DNA of 64,000 nt. Origin: Nonomuraea sp. NEAU-A123 (GTDB lineage: Bacteria > Actinomycetota > Actinomycetes > Streptosporangiales > Streptosporangiaceae). The notes below the pieces were generated by a model that worked only from the letters and a program-made list of their open reading frames with translations, ran no database searches and was not told where the DNA came from. The position numbers and the translations under genes were made by a program. This document shows, in pieces, positions 44,970-55,734 of this stretch (position 1 is its first letter; each line of letters starts with the position of its first letter). The stretch is taken from NCBI RefSeq assembly GCF_018603905.1, contig NZ_JAHFZZ010000010.1:340510-404509 (forward strand), written 5' to 3'.

Positions 44970-45812
44970 ATGGCCGGAGAGCAGGTCGCCGTGGCGCGGC
45001 GGGCCAGGCGGCAGCTGCCATGGGCGCGGGCGGTGTTCTGGTTGTACGCCGCCACCCTGATGCTGCCGCTGCTGTGGATGTTCGGCATGTCCATCCGCCC
45101 GAACGAGGACATCCTCGGTAGTTTCTCGCTCATTCCGCAGCGGACCACGCTCGACAATTACCGGACGTTCTTCACGGACCCGGTCTGGTATTCGAGCTAC
45201 CTGAACTCCATCATCTACACGTCCATGAACGCGGTGATGTCGCTCATCGTGGCGCTGCCGGCCGCTTATGCCTTCTCCCGGTTCAGGTTCGCCGGGGACA
45301 AGCACCTGTTCTTCTGGCTGCTGACGAATCGCATGGCGCCGCCGGCCGTCTTCCTGCTGCCCTTTTTCCAGATTTATCAGAGCGTGGGGTTGTTCGACAC
45401 CCATCTCGGGGTGGCCATCGCGCACATGCTGTTCAACGTCCCGCTCGCCGTCTGGATCCTCGAAGGGTTCATGTCCGGAATACCGCGCGAGATCGACGAG
45501 ACGGCGGCGATCGACGGCTATTCCCTGCCGCGATTCTTCCTGCGCATCTTCCTGCCGATGATCCGCTCCGCCGTAGGCGTGACGCTCTTCTTCTGCTTCA
45601 TGTTCAGCTGGGTCGAGCTGCTCATCGCCAGGACCATCACCTCGGTCAACGCCAAGCCCATCGCCGCCACGATGACCCGGACGGTGAGCGCGGCCGGAGT
45701 GGACTGGGGCCTGCTGGCCACGGCGGGCGTGCTGACCATCATTCCCGGCGCCATCGTCATCTGGTTCGTCCGCAACTACGTGGCTAAGGGCTTCGCCCTC
45801 GGAAGGGTCTGA
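44970..45812 (+). CDS. glpQ: Glycerol-type ABC transporter permease 2 (GlpQ-like)
   Basis: A 280-residue MalG-type permease. Features: IRPNEDILGSFSLIPQ before the periplasmic loop, EAA loop EIDETAAIDGYSLPRFF near 180, and a C-terminal helix ending VAKGFALGRV. ATG 44970 has AGGGAGG 8 nt upstream; a GTG at 44961 overlapping the previous stop is possible. Confidence 0.88.
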   Translation: MAGEQVAVARRARRQLPWARAVFWLYAATLMLPLLWMFGMSIRPNEDILGSFSLIPQRTTLDNYRTFFTDPVWYSSYLNSIIYTSMNAVMSLIVALPAAYAFSRFRFAGDKHLFFWLLTNRMAPPAVFLLPFFQIYQSVGLFDTHLGVAIAHMLFNVPLAVWILEGFMSGIPREIDETAAIDGYSLPRFFLRIFLPMIRSAVGVTLFFCFMFSWVELLIARTITSVNAKPIAATMTRTVSAAGVDWGLLATAGVLTIIPGAIVIWFVRNYVAKGFALGRV

Positions 45813-45814
45813 CG

Positions 45815-46087
45815 ATGCAGTGGATGGTGTGGACCCTGCCCACGGCCCTGGTCTTCATCGGCCTGGCGCTGCTGCTGTGCGGCATGGCGATCTGGGGCCA
45901 CTTCTCGCCACCGGTCGCCCGGCGCGGCTTCCTGCGCATCGAGACCGACCGTGGTGACCGCTTGTACATCGGCCTGATCAGCGCGGCCGTCGTACTCGCC
46001 GGTTGGATCGCCGTCACTGACCTGTCCATGTGGCTGGCTCTGGCGTGCGCGCTCCTGGTGACGATCGTGATCGGGATTTGGGGCTGA
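45815..46087 (+). CDS. DUF2160 family small integral membrane protein
   Basis: A 90-residue protein with three hydrophobic segments (about 3-25, 50-66, 70-89) and the conserved centre RGFLRIETDRGDRLYIG. DUF2160 proteins occur almost only inside glycerol-type ABC operons between the permease and binding-protein genes, as here (2 nt after glpQ). It is presumably an accessory subunit; its job is unknown. Confidence 0.85.
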   Translation: MQWMVWTLPTALVFIGLALLLCGMAIWGHFSPPVARRGFLRIETDRGDRLYIGLISAAVVLAGWIAVTDLSMWLALACALLVTIVIGIWG

Positions 46088-46107
46088 CCGAAGGAGGCAT
46101 TCAGGCG

Positions 46108-47871
<1,764 letters not shown>

Positions 47872-47961
47872 TCAGTCGCGGCGGGACCGGCGGGTAATCT
47901 GTCGGTCCCCTCGCTTAGTGTGCCTACGCGGCCAGTAAGCGCGAATGATTGGATCAGTGCC

Positions 47962-50076
47962 GTGGAGGCCTCTGTCGAGCAGCTCGTGTACGTCCGTGAG
48001 GACGAATACACGGTTGCCCGGATGAGCGCCGAGTCCACGCCCGGCTTCGTCGCCGCGGGCCGCGCGCTGGCCGGCGTCCAGCCGGGAGAGACGCTCGAGC
48101 TCACCGGCGAGTGGGGCGAGCACGCCCGCCACGGCAGGCGCTTCACCGTGACGGCGTGCGAGCGGGTCGTGCCGTCCACCACCCGGGCCATCCAGCTCTA
48201 CCTGGGCTCCGGCCTGATCCGCGGCATCGGCCCGCGGCTCGCCCAGGCCATCGTCGGCCACTTCGGCGAGGCGACGCTGACCGTCATCGACACCGAGCCC
48301 CAGCGGCTCACGGAGGTCGTCAACATCGGCCCGGCGCGGCAGGGCCAGATCCTGGAGGCGTGGCGGGAGCAGAAGGAGATCGCCGCGCTGATGGTGGTCC
48401 TGCAGGGCTTCGGGGTCAGCCCGCTGCTCGCCGCCAAGATCTTCCAGGTCTTCGGCCGCGACTCGGCCGAACTCGTCGCCTCCGACCCCTACCAGCTCAT
48501 CGGCCGGGTGCGGGGCATCGCGTTCGGCACCGCCGACAAGATCGCCCTCCAGTCGGGGGTGCCGGAGCACAGCCCGCAGCGGATCAAGGCGGCGCTGCTC
48601 GACCGGCTGGAGAGCGCCGCCGCCAGGGGCGGCCACTGCTACCTGTCGATGACCGCGCTGCTCACGCAGACCGCCGAGCTGGTCGAGCAGGATCAGGACC
48701 TGGTGCGGCCGATGATCGACGCCCTCACGGCCGAGCGGCGGGTGGTCGTCGAGGCGGCCCCCGACCAGATCGTGGTCTATGACAAGGAGCTGCACAGCCG
48801 CGAGCTCAAGCTGGCCGAGCACCTCGACAGGCTGTGGCAGGCCCGCTCGACGCTGCCCATGCGGGCCTTCCAGGAGGACCCCACGCTGCACGACGACCAG
48901 AAGGCGGCCGTGACCATGGCGCTGACCAGCACCGTCTCGGTCCTCACCGGCGGTCCTGGCTGCGGCAAGAGCCACACGGTGCGGGTGATCGCGGCCACCG
49001 CGCGGGCGATGGGCGGCCGGGTGACGCTCGCCGCGCCCACCGGGAAGGCGGCCAAGCGCCTGTCGGAGCTCACCGGCCTGCCCGCCATGACCATCCACCG
49101 GATGCTGGCCCAGCAGCCCGACCCTGACGCGCTGTTCGACCAGACGCCCGCGCAGGCCGACCTGATCGTGGTCGACGAGGCGTCCATGCTGGACCTGCAC
49201 CTGGCCACCCGGCTCACCTCGGCCATCCCGTCGGGCAGCCACCTGCTGCTCGTCGGCGACAGCGACCAGTTGCCGAGCATCGGTCCCGGCAGCGTGCTGG
49301 CCGACCTGCTGCGCGTCGAGGAGATCCCGCGCGTACGGCTCACCCACGTCTTCCGGCAGGCCGACGGCAGCGGCATCATCCAGAACGCCCACCGCATCAA
49401 GGCCGGGCGGCTGCCCGCGATTCCGGGCGGCGGCGGCTTCTGGTTCGAGGAGCTCGACGACCCCGAGGCGGTCGCCGAGCGGGTCGTCCACCTGGCGACG
49501 GTGGCGATCCCGCGCAAGCAGGGCGTCGAGCCGGGCCAGGTGCAGGTGCTGTGCCCGATGCGCAAGGGCGTGGCGGGCACCGCCGAGCTCGGCCGCCGGC
49601 TCCAGGAGCGGCTCAACCCGGCCAAGGAAGGACGGGCCGAGCACTGGTCGGGCGCCTCGGCCTTCCGGGTCGGCGACCGGGTCATGCCGATCCGCAACAA
49701 CTACGACAAGGGCGTCTTCAACGGCGAGACGGGCACGATCACCGACATCGTCCAGGAGCAGCGGCTCGTGGAGATCGTCATCGACGACGGCGACACGGTG
49801 ACCTACGGCTTCGACGAGCTCGACGACCTGACCCACGCCTACGCGATCAGTGTGCACCGCTCGCAGGGCAGCGAATATCCGTTCGTGGTCGCGCCGCTGG
49901 TCGCCGAGTCCGGCGGCATCATGCTGCGCCGCAAACTCCTCTACACCCTGGTCACGCGGGCCCGGTCGTGGGTGGTGCTGGTCGGCGAGCGCAAGGCCCT
50001 GGAGCTGGCGGTGGCCCGGCTCGGCGACCGCCGCAACACCGGCCTCACCCGGCGTCTGGCCCATCTGCTGGCCTGA
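47962..50076 (+). CDS. recD2: RecD2-type DNA helicase
   Basis: An SF1B 5'-3' helicase without RecBC partners. N-terminal OB-like and helix-hairpin-helix region (LIRGIGPRLAQAIV, ASDPYQLIGRVRGIAF), then Walker A LTGGPGCGKSH, motif Ia AAPTGKAAKRL, Walker B VVDEASMLD, motif III LVGDSDQLPSIGPGSVLADL, and the C-terminal UvrD_C_2 motif SVHRSQGSEYPFVV. About 704 residues from GTG 47962, chosen because VEQLVYVREDEYTVARM starts where homologues start and GGAT lies 7 nt upstream; GTG 47920 is possible. RecD2 helps at stalled forks and in mismatch or break repair. The last codons are duplicated downstream. Confidence 0.9.
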   Translation: MEASVEQLVYVREDEYTVARMSAESTPGFVAAGRALAGVQPGETLELTGEWGEHARHGRRFTVTACERVVPSTTRAIQLYLGSGLIRGIGPRLAQAIVGHFGEATLTVIDTEPQRLTEVVNIGPARQGQILEAWREQKEIAALMVVLQGFGVSPLLAAKIFQVFGRDSAELVASDPYQLIGRVRGIAFGTADKIALQSGVPEHSPQRIKAALLDRLESAAARGGHCYLSMTALLTQTAELVEQDQDLVRPMIDALTAERRVVVEAAPDQIVVYDKELHSRELKLAEHLDRLWQARSTLPMRAFQEDPTLHDDQKAAVTMALTSTVSVLTGGPGCGKSHTVRVIAATARAMGGRVTLAAPTGKAAKRLSELTGLPAMTIHRMLAQQPDPDALFDQTPAQADLIVVDEASMLDLHLATRLTSAIPSGSHLLLVGDSDQLPSIGPGSVLADLLRVEEIPRVRLTHVFRQADGSGIIQNAHRIKAGRLPAIPGGGGFWFEELDDPEAVAERVVHLATVAIPRKQGVEPGQVQVLCPMRKGVAGTAELGRRLQERLNPAKEGRAEHWSGASAFRVGDRVMPIRNNYDKGVFNGETGTITDIVQEQRLVEIVIDDGDTVTYGFDELDDLTHAYAISVHRSQGSEYPFVVAPLVAESGGIMLRRKLLYTLVTRARSWVVLVGERKALELAVARLGDRRNTGLTRRLAHLLA

Positions 50077-50119
50077 CATCACCCTGGCGTCCGGCTCATC
50101 TGCTGGCCTGACATCCCCC
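50051..50119 (+). repeat. Tandem duplication of the recD2 stop-codon region
   Basis: Units of about 35 bp, 50051-50085 and 50086-50119, differ at only a few bases and both contain CATCTGCTGGCCTGACATC. The first carries the real recD2 stop; the second copy lies in the intergenic space just before the dehydrogenase ribosome site. Confidence 0.85.
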
Positions 50120-50130
50120 GAAGGAGCACC

Positions 50131-51354
50131 ATGGCCATCGACTTCACCCTCGCCCCCGAACACGAGAAGATCCGCGACCGGGTCCGGGCCTTCATCCAGG
50201 GCACGGTCGTCCCGGCCGTCGACGAGGTGCCGGAGAGCGACCGCGAGGCCTACCTGCGGACCATCTTCCGGCTGCGCGAGAAGGCCAAGGCCGAAGGGCT
50301 GTGGCTGCCGCACATGCCCAAGGAGTGGGGCGGCATGGGCCTCGGCCACGTCGAGCTGGCCATGGTGCAGTCGGAGGCGGCCAAGACCCGGCTCGGGCCG
50401 TGGGTGCTCAACTGCATGGCGCCCGACGAGGGCAACATGCACACGCTGCTGCACTGGGCCGACGATGAGCAGAAGGAGAGATACCTGCGTCCGCTGCTCG
50501 ACGGGAGCACGATGTCGTGCTTCGCGATGACCGAGCCGGAGGTCGCCGGCTCCGACCCCACGCTGATCCGTACGCGGGCGGTGAAGGACGGCGACGAGTG
50601 GGTGATCAACGGCCACAAGTGGTTCATCTCCAACGCCCGCCGGGCCGGCTTCGCCATCCTCATCGCCAGGACCGAGCTCGACCTGCCCGAAGGGGCGCGG
50701 GGCGCCAACACGGCCTTCCTCGTCGACCTGCCCTCGCCGGGCTGGAACGACATCCGCGAGGTCGAGACCATGCACGGCTCGACGGGCCACAGCGAGATCG
50801 TCATCACCGACCTGCGCGTGCCCGACGGCCAGGTGCTCGGCGGGCGGGGCAACGGCCACCGGCTCGGCCAATACCGCCTGGGCCCGGCCCGGCTGGCGCA
50901 CTGCATGCGCTGGATCTCGCAGGCGGAGACGGCGCTCGACATGATGGTCGACCGCGCGCTCAACAGATACAGCCACGGCTCGCTGCTCGCCGACAAGCAG
51001 GGGGTGCAGTGGCTGATCGCCGACTCGGCCATGGAGCTCTACCAGTGCAAGCTGATGGTGCTGCACGCCGCGTACAAGATCGACAAGGGCGAGGACTTCC
51101 GTACGGAGGTGTCGATGGCCAAGCACTTCGTGGCCAACAGCCTCAACCGCATCATCGACCGGGCGATCCAGGTGCACGGCGCGCTCGGCTACTCCACCGA
51201 CACCCCGCTGGCGAACATGTTCCAGCACGCCCGCTGGGCCAGGTTCGCGGACGGGGCCGACGAGATCCACCAGATGCGCATCGCCGAACGGACGATCGCC
51301 GCCTACCGCGACTCAGGCTCGACCGGTGCAGCCACCGGTGGTCTCCCCCTGTGA
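50131..51354 (+). CDS. Acyl-CoA dehydrogenase
   Basis: A 407-residue FAD enzyme of the ACAD10/11-like branch. Seen: WLPHMPKEWGGMGLGHVE, the FAD/substrate motif CFAMTEPEVAGSDPT near residue 130, NGHKWFISNARRAGF, and the C-terminal helical block QVHGALGYSTDTPLANMF. It oxidises an acyl-CoA to the enoyl-CoA. GAAGGAG precedes ATG. It is separated from recD2 by a duplicated tail and from the next gene by 300 bp, so it is probably a single-gene unit. Confidence 0.93.
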   Translation: MAIDFTLAPEHEKIRDRVRAFIQGTVVPAVDEVPESDREAYLRTIFRLREKAKAEGLWLPHMPKEWGGMGLGHVELAMVQSEAAKTRLGPWVLNCMAPDEGNMHTLLHWADDEQKERYLRPLLDGSTMSCFAMTEPEVAGSDPTLIRTRAVKDGDEWVINGHKWFISNARRAGFAILIARTELDLPEGARGANTAFLVDLPSPGWNDIREVETMHGSTGHSEIVITDLRVPDGQVLGGRGNGHRLGQYRLGPARLAHCMRWISQAETALDMMVDRALNRYSHGSLLADKQGVQWLIADSAMELYQCKLMVLHAAYKIDKGEDFRTEVSMAKHFVANSLNRIIDRAIQVHGALGYSTDTPLANMFQHARWARFADGADEIHQMRIAERTIAAYRDSGSTGAATGGLPL

Positions 51355-51654
51355 CCCACCGTCAGAGGCTGAGGGCTCTTGGGGCGAGAGGGTCGCCCGC
51401 CTTCCGCCAGGCGACCCCGTGGGCGGCACAGCGAGTGGTCGGCGACGGCACTTCCCCCTTCTCCAGCCAAGCCTCCGCCGAAGTACGGCAGGGTCGTCGG
51501 AGGAGGCGGGCCGGCCAAGGTCGCTGCTTTACAGTCGTTGGTAAGGGACCAGCCCACCGCTTCGGTCGCCGCCTGCATGAGTTATGCGCACTGGATATTG
51601 GCACTAAAGCCGATATCGATCCGGGAAAGCGCATGGAGCGGTGCAATAGGCCGC
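51355..51654. other. Intergenic stretch with one hairpin
   Basis: About 300 bp without a convincing gene. GGGTCGCC (51390-51397) pairs with GGCGACCC (51410-51417), a possible terminator for the dehydrogenase, without a T-run. An ATG at 51577 could extend the next gene by 26 codons. Nothing else is recognised. Confidence 0.45.
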
Positions 51655-52941
51655 ATGGAAGACAGATCTCAGCGCACATCAGGCAGGGCGATCGTCGCAG
51701 CCGCAGCAGTAGCGGTCATCGCATCAGTAGTAGCCATATCGGCAATTGCCTGCAGTAACGCAGAAGTCACGCCCCAGCCGCCGATCACTCGCCAGCCAAC
51801 ATTGCCCACACCGCCCCCAGAGCTACCCGCCCCGATGGGCGTTGCTGGGCGATGGCGGCGATTACTGTGGTTACTCCCCGCCTTTGCCCTCATCACCGCC
51901 CTCGGCTGGGCTGCGGCGGTCCTGCCTGTGCTCGGCTGGGCCCGCTGGACCCTGGTCGGCGCCGCCCTGACCGCGACCGCGAGCATAGTCATTGCCCTAT
52001 TGCTCGGCCCTGGTGCACGGCGCTTGGCCGGCGAGCAACATCCGCTAACCGCCGCCGAACGCAAGCAGATGACCGCCACCGAACGCGTCGAGGCGGTCAA
52101 CGCCGCCCGCCACACCCTCATCCAGGCCGCCACCGGCTTGGTCGTCATCGGTGGCGTCGTCTTCACGGCTCAGGGCCTGTTGTACACCGCCGAGTCTTTG
52201 GAAACCTCTCGACAAGCCCAGCACACCGCCGAACAAGGCCAAATCACCGACCGCTACACCAAAGCTGTCGAACAACTTGGCTCCGCCAAATTGGACGTCC
52301 GCCTCGGCGGCATCTATGCCTTGGAACGCCTGGCCATCGACTCTCCCCGCGACCACCCCACCGTCTACGATGTACTGGCTGCTTTCCTTCGCGAACACGA
52401 TCCTCAGCTCGGAGCCAAGATCCCGAGAGAACCGGCCACCGACATCCAGGCAGCGCTGACCGTCATCGGCCGCCGCAATCCCACACTCGTCGGCAGTGCA
52501 ATCAACCTCGCCGACACTCACCTTCGTGGCGCGAACCTGCCCTATGCAAATCTTCGCGGCGCGAAACTGCATTATGCAGACCTTCGCGGCGCGGACCTGA
52601 CCGGCGCAGATCTCCGCGGTGCGAATCTGGACAGCTCAAAGCTGCGCTACGCCTACTTGGGCGATGCTGACCTACGCAATGCGGAGCTTCCCAACGCGGA
52701 CTTACGCGAAGTGAACCTGCCCGACGCGGACCTGCGCGGCGCGTTCCTGGGCAGCGCCGACCTTCGCGAGGCCGACCTCCGAGACGCGGACCTGACCGGC
52801 GCGGACCTGGGCAGCGCGAACCTGCTCGACACGAACCTGGACAACGCGAATCTGCGCGGCGCGGACCTAACCGGCATCGTAGGGGTTACAGAGCAGGCGA
52901 TACGAAGCCGAGCTCGCGTCGATGCGTCCACCCGGTTCTGA
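51655..52941 (+). CDS. Membrane-anchored pentapeptide-repeat protein
   Basis: A 428-residue protein. Three hydrophobic regions (about 10-33, 66-115 and 160-182) precede a charged linker (ITDRYTKAVEQLGSAKLDVR, LGGIYALERLAIDSP). From about residue 281 to 405 there are 25 uninterrupted pentapeptides of the A(D/N)LxG type (for example RGADLTGADLRGANL), which form a right-handed quadrilateral beta helix. The linker motif is common in actinomycete membrane pentapeptide proteins. Function is unknown; a scaffold or membrane sensor is possible. Third-position GC is visibly lower than in neighbours. Start uncertain (ATG 51577 alternative). Confidence 0.82.
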   Translation: MEDRSQRTSGRAIVAAAAVAVIASVVAISAIACSNAEVTPQPPITRQPTLPTPPPELPAPMGVAGRWRRLLWLLPAFALITALGWAAAVLPVLGWARWTLVGAALTATASIVIALLLGPGARRLAGEQHPLTAAERKQMTATERVEAVNAARHTLIQAATGLVVIGGVVFTAQGLLYTAESLETSRQAQHTAEQGQITDRYTKAVEQLGSAKLDVRLGGIYALERLAIDSPRDHPTVYDVLAAFLREHDPQLGAKIPREPATDIQAALTVIGRRNPTLVGSAINLADTHLRGANLPYANLRGAKLHYADLRGADLTGADLRGANLDSSKLRYAYLGDADLRNAELPNADLREVNLPDADLRGAFLGSADLREADLRDADLTGADLGSANLLDTNLDNANLRGADLTGIVGVTEQAIRSRARVDASTRF

Positions 52942-53051
52942 CTACGAACACCCCGGTCGCGCCGCTACGGCATGCCGTCGGGTGACGGGGACTGAATACG
53001 GCCTGCTTTGGAGCTTGCGTCTCAAGTGGATCGATGGGCAGGTAAGCCCGC

Positions 53052-53744
53052 TCACCCCGTGACGGTCCGGATGAGCGCGGCGCTGTCGGTGAGGTCGAAA
53101 AAGACGACGTCCGCGCCCGCTGCCCTGAGGTCGGTGGGGCTGCTCTTGCCCGACGCGATAGCGATCGCGCGCGCTCCGCCGTCCCTCCCCGCGATGACAT
53201 CTTGAGGCGTGTCTCCGATCAGCACAGTGAGGTCACGGCTGTAGGTCAGCCCGTTCTTGCTGCGGGCGCGATCCTGTGCGACGGGGACAAGGCGGGCGCG
53301 TACGGAGTCATCCTCCCCATAGGCGCCGATCTCCAGATCAAGGAGTCGGTTCAACCCGAAGATCCTCAGCTTGGCTTCTGCTGATGCCTTCGTGTTCCCC
53401 GTCAGGACGGACTGCGTGATGCCGCCGACGCGACTCAGCGCCTGTAGGGCGTTGAGAGCGCCTGGGAGGACGCGGCCCCGCAGGCGCATCTCATGGGCGC
53501 GCTCCTCGTAGCCGCGCGCCTGAAGGTGGATGAACCTCTCGAAGTAGTCGTCAGAGCGAGGTATCCCGTGCATGTCGGTCTCGCCGAAGATGACCAGTTC
53601 GGTTCGGCCACTGACCTCAGCCATGTCGTTCATGGGCGTTCCGGTCACTTCGGCGAAGGCGGCGGCGAAGACCTCCCGCCCCACCCCGCCCGTTTCGAGC
53701 AAGGTGTGATCGATGTCCCAGAGAACGAGCCGGTTCGTGACCAC
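53052..53744 (-). CDS. HAD-superfamily phosphatase
   Basis: A 230-residue haloacid-dehalogenase-like hydrolase. Motif I LWDIDHTLLETGG gives the nucleophile/acid Asp pair, motif II is VLTGNTKASAEAK, and the terminal motif is LIGDTPQDVIAGRDGG. A helical cap of about 90 residues lies after motif I, as in phosphoglycolate-phosphatase-like members. GTG 53744 follows AAGGA. Substrate unknown. Confidence 0.85.
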   Translation of the reverse strand: MVTNRLVLWDIDHTLLETGGVGREVFAAAFAEVTGTPMNDMAEVSGRTELVIFGETDMHGIPRSDDYFERFIHLQARGYEERAHEMRLRGRVLPGALNALQALSRVGGITQSVLTGNTKASAEAKLRIFGLNRLLDLEIGAYGEDDSVRARLVPVAQDRARSKNGLTYSRDLTVLIGDTPQDVIAGRDGGARAIAIASGKSSPTDLRAAGADVVFFDLTDSAALIRTVTG

Positions 53745-54274
53745 GCGGACCGTCCTTCCCGCTGATGGAGACTACGCACGCCAAGGCTCTCACGTGGATG
53801 GTGGCTTCGCCGGTCGGGCCAGCGAACGCCGCCCGCGTCGCCTTGGCGGCCGACGGCAGCATCGTGGCGTGCCGCGAGAGGTAGGTCGCCGGCGCGGTGG
53901 CCCAGATGCTCTCGAACATCGTGGGCAGCGAGGCGGTGCATTTGATGTCGATCGCTGCCACGGTCCGCTCGGGGTGGTAGGCGGGGAAGGCTGCGGCGAG
54001 CATGCCGCCTCAGCCGCCCTCGCGCACGTTGATCAGCCGGAGAGCAGTCGGGATCAGTTCTCAGTGACCTCGTCGAACCGGCTCGTCGTCATGACCAGTT
54101 GTCCTTCACACGACAATGAGGTCTCTACTGCTGTCTTCGTCTGGAGGAGCGTGAGCAGGAACTGCAAGCGGAACGCGATTCCAACCGCGAGCTGATGTCC
54201 GCGCTCAACAGCCGACGATGACTGTCTGCGTACTTGTGTGAGTGCTCCACCGAGTAACCGGATACGTGCACAGC
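53745..54274. other. Stretch without a recognised gene
   Basis: An open minus-strand frame (54003 down to 53617) encodes AAFPAYHPERTVAAIDIKC and TMFESIWATAPATYL, which look protein-like, and the same frame reads RLINVREGG upstream of an in-frame TGA at 54004-54009. This may be a decayed gene with a stop, but I do not recognise its family. The rest shows no support for coding. Confidence 0.3.
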
Positions 54275-54769
54275 TCAGGCATCGCGCTCGGCAGGCAGGA
54301 AGATCGTCTGCTGGTTCTTGCGGGCGGTTCGGGCGGCCGGGATGCGGGCAGCGGTCGTGGCGGGCAGCTTGATGGCCGCCTCGTCCCAGGGCCAGAACTG
54401 GGCGGCGTCGAGCTCGTCGGTCTGCAACCGGATCCGGCAAGGATCGGCGATGATCCCACCGTCGAAGATGAAGTTCATCATCGGCCGCCGCCGATCCCCC
54501 ATCGGGGCCACCCAATCGACCACGAACAGAGCGCCGACAGGGACCTGCAGGCCGAGTTCCTCGCCGACTTCGCGCGCGGCGCACAGCTGAGGAGGCTCAC
54601 CGTCGTCCACCATCCCGCCGGGCACCGCCCAATAGGAGCGGTAGTTGGGTTTGACCAGCAGGACGCGATCGGCGTCATCGGTGAGCAGCATGCACGCGGA
54701 GAGGTGAACGGTGGGCAGGCTGGCATACCACTGCTCGGGCGGCAGATAGGTCTGACTCACCTCATCCAC
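54275..54769 (-). CDS. NUDIX hydrolase
   Basis: A 164-residue pyrophosphohydrolase. The Nudix box is complete: GGMVDDGEPPQL followed by CAAREVGEELGL (Gx5Ex7REUxEExGU). Flanking segments VLLVKPNYRSYWAVP and VVDWVAP are shared with the second NUDIX gene at 57799. Start is GTG 54769 with no strong ribosome site. It follows the leftward gene series from 56195, 111 nt after the ATPase-like gene, and probably belongs to that transcript. Substrate unknown. Confidence 0.87.
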   Translation of the reverse strand: MDEVSQTYLPPEQWYASLPTVHLSACMLLTDDADRVLLVKPNYRSYWAVPGGMVDDGEPPQLCAAREVGEELGLQVPVGALFVVDWVAPMGDRRRPMMNFIFDGGIIADPCRIRLQTDELDAAQFWPWDEAAIKLPATTAARIPAARTARKNQQTIFLPAERDA

Positions 54770-54770
54770 G

Positions 54771-54887
54771 CTACCCCGGCACGGGCTGCCCGCCCGCGAT
54801 TTGGCCGATCTGTCCAGAGGGCAGCTGGTCCGGCAGTTGATCGAGGAACGCGCTCACCTCGGCGACGGGCCGATACGGGATCAGCAC
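54771..54887 (-). CDS. Possible 38-residue linker ORF
   Basis: Between the ATPase-like and NUDIX genes a GTG (54887) opens 38 codons (LIPYRPVAEVSAFLDQLPDQ...), overlapping the upstream stop by 7 nt and ending just before the NUDIX start. Position suits a coupled small gene; there is no other support. Confidence 0.3.
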   Translation of the reverse strand: MLIPYRPVAEVSAFLDQLPDQLPSGQIGQIAGGQPVPG

Positions 54888-55411
54888 GTCGGCCAGCAGG
54901 CATCGGCGCTGGGATCGGGGCGCGGCGTGAGGTGGTCAGAGCCGCCAGGCTGCGCGGGCCCGGCAGGTGAGTGATTGTCTGCGCCTATCTCGGCCCAAAT
55001 GACCTTCCCGCCGCACTGGGAGGGGTAGGTGCCCCAGCGGCGCGCCAGGGCGCCTACGGCGCTCATGTGGGGGTCCGGTGGGGTAGTGCCTGGTGGGGTG
55101 GGGTCGGTGTCCCACACGTCGATGATCAGGGCGTCGGCGCGGCGGTGGACCCGGATACTCACGGCGGCGATGGTGGCGGGGTTGATATCGGAGTATCGGG
55201 GGTTGGGGTCGGGGTGGCCAGTGTTCTCGACGGCGCGGGCGAGCAGGTGGCCAGCGGTCTGTTCGGCGGGGTGTTCGAGGTGGGGTAGGCCCCACACTCG
55301 GGTGGCGATGCGGGCGACTTGCGCGCCGATGGTGATCGCGGTGTGCAGCGCCAACAGGGTGACCTCGGAGGCGCGCACGGTGGGCGGCACGGGCGCGAAC
55401 CGGTCGCTCAT
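54881..55411 (-). CDS. HATPase-like ATP-binding regulatory protein
   Basis: A 176-residue protein resembling the small histidine-kinase-like ATP-binding proteins (anti-sigma type) abundant in actinomycetes. The order of elements fits: a helix with LLALHTAITIGAQVARIATRVWG, an N-box-like HLLARAVENTGH (about residue 60), then RADALIIDVWDTDP (G1-like DxxD region) and a final strand GGKVIWAEI. The N-box Asn is in an atypical context, so ATP binding is not certain. It overlaps the upstream gene by ATGA. It may modulate the neighbouring regulator. Confidence 0.6.
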   Translation of the reverse strand: MSDRFAPVPPTVRASEVTLLALHTAITIGAQVARIATRVWGLPHLEHPAEQTAGHLLARAVENTGHPDPNPRYSDINPATIAAVSIRVHRRADALIIDVWDTDPTPPGTTPPDPHMSAVGALARRWGTYPSQCGGKVIWAEIGADNHSPAGPAQPGGSDHLTPRPDPSADACWPTC

Positions 55412-55734
55412 GAGGCCCCCCGATCCTCGGTGGGGAAGAGGAACGGTTCGGCGTCGCGGAGATAGTGCGCGAGCGTCGGTTGGACAGTGCAGGCCCGCCG
55501 CGCCCCCTGGGGCCACCATCGCCGCAGGAATCCGGGGCGGCACAGCCGGCATCTCCCGCGCGGGTCGACGCGGTGCCGGGCGTTGATCCCCAGCAAGGCA
55601 CCGGCCAGCCGTAGGAGCCACCGTTCGGCGGTGGCTTGGTCCACAACGATCGCGGGAACCTCCGCCGCGATCACCTGACCGAGCAACTCTTTCAGCCGTC
55701 GGTCATGGACCTCGTGGACAGGTGCCGGGGTCAT
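55408..55734 (-). CDS. Small protein of unknown function in the recombinase-like cassette
   Basis: A 108-residue protein without recognised domain. N-terminal helix-rich half (VHDRRLKELLGQVIAAEVPAI) and a basic half with CRLCRPGFLRRWW, a CxxC that may bind zinc with a further Cys (RRACTVQ). Both ends overlap neighbours by ATGA, strong evidence that it is translated in one leftward operon. Confidence 0.7.
   Translation of the reverse strand: MTPAPVHEVHDRRLKELLGQVIAAEVPAIVVDQATAERWLLRLAGALLGINARHRVDPRGRCRLCRPGFLRRWWPQGARRACTVQPTLAHYLRDAEPFLFPTEDRGAS

Noticed and set aside
50051..50119. Paired repeats considered as an attachment site
   Set aside because: Adjacent tandem units at a gene end, no tRNA, no integrase nearby; local duplication is the simpler reading.
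52495..52870. Regular short DNA repeats that at first suggest a repeat array
   Set aside because: The 15-bp periodicity is the coding of pentapeptides; there are no identical repeats with unique spacers, so it is not CRISPR.
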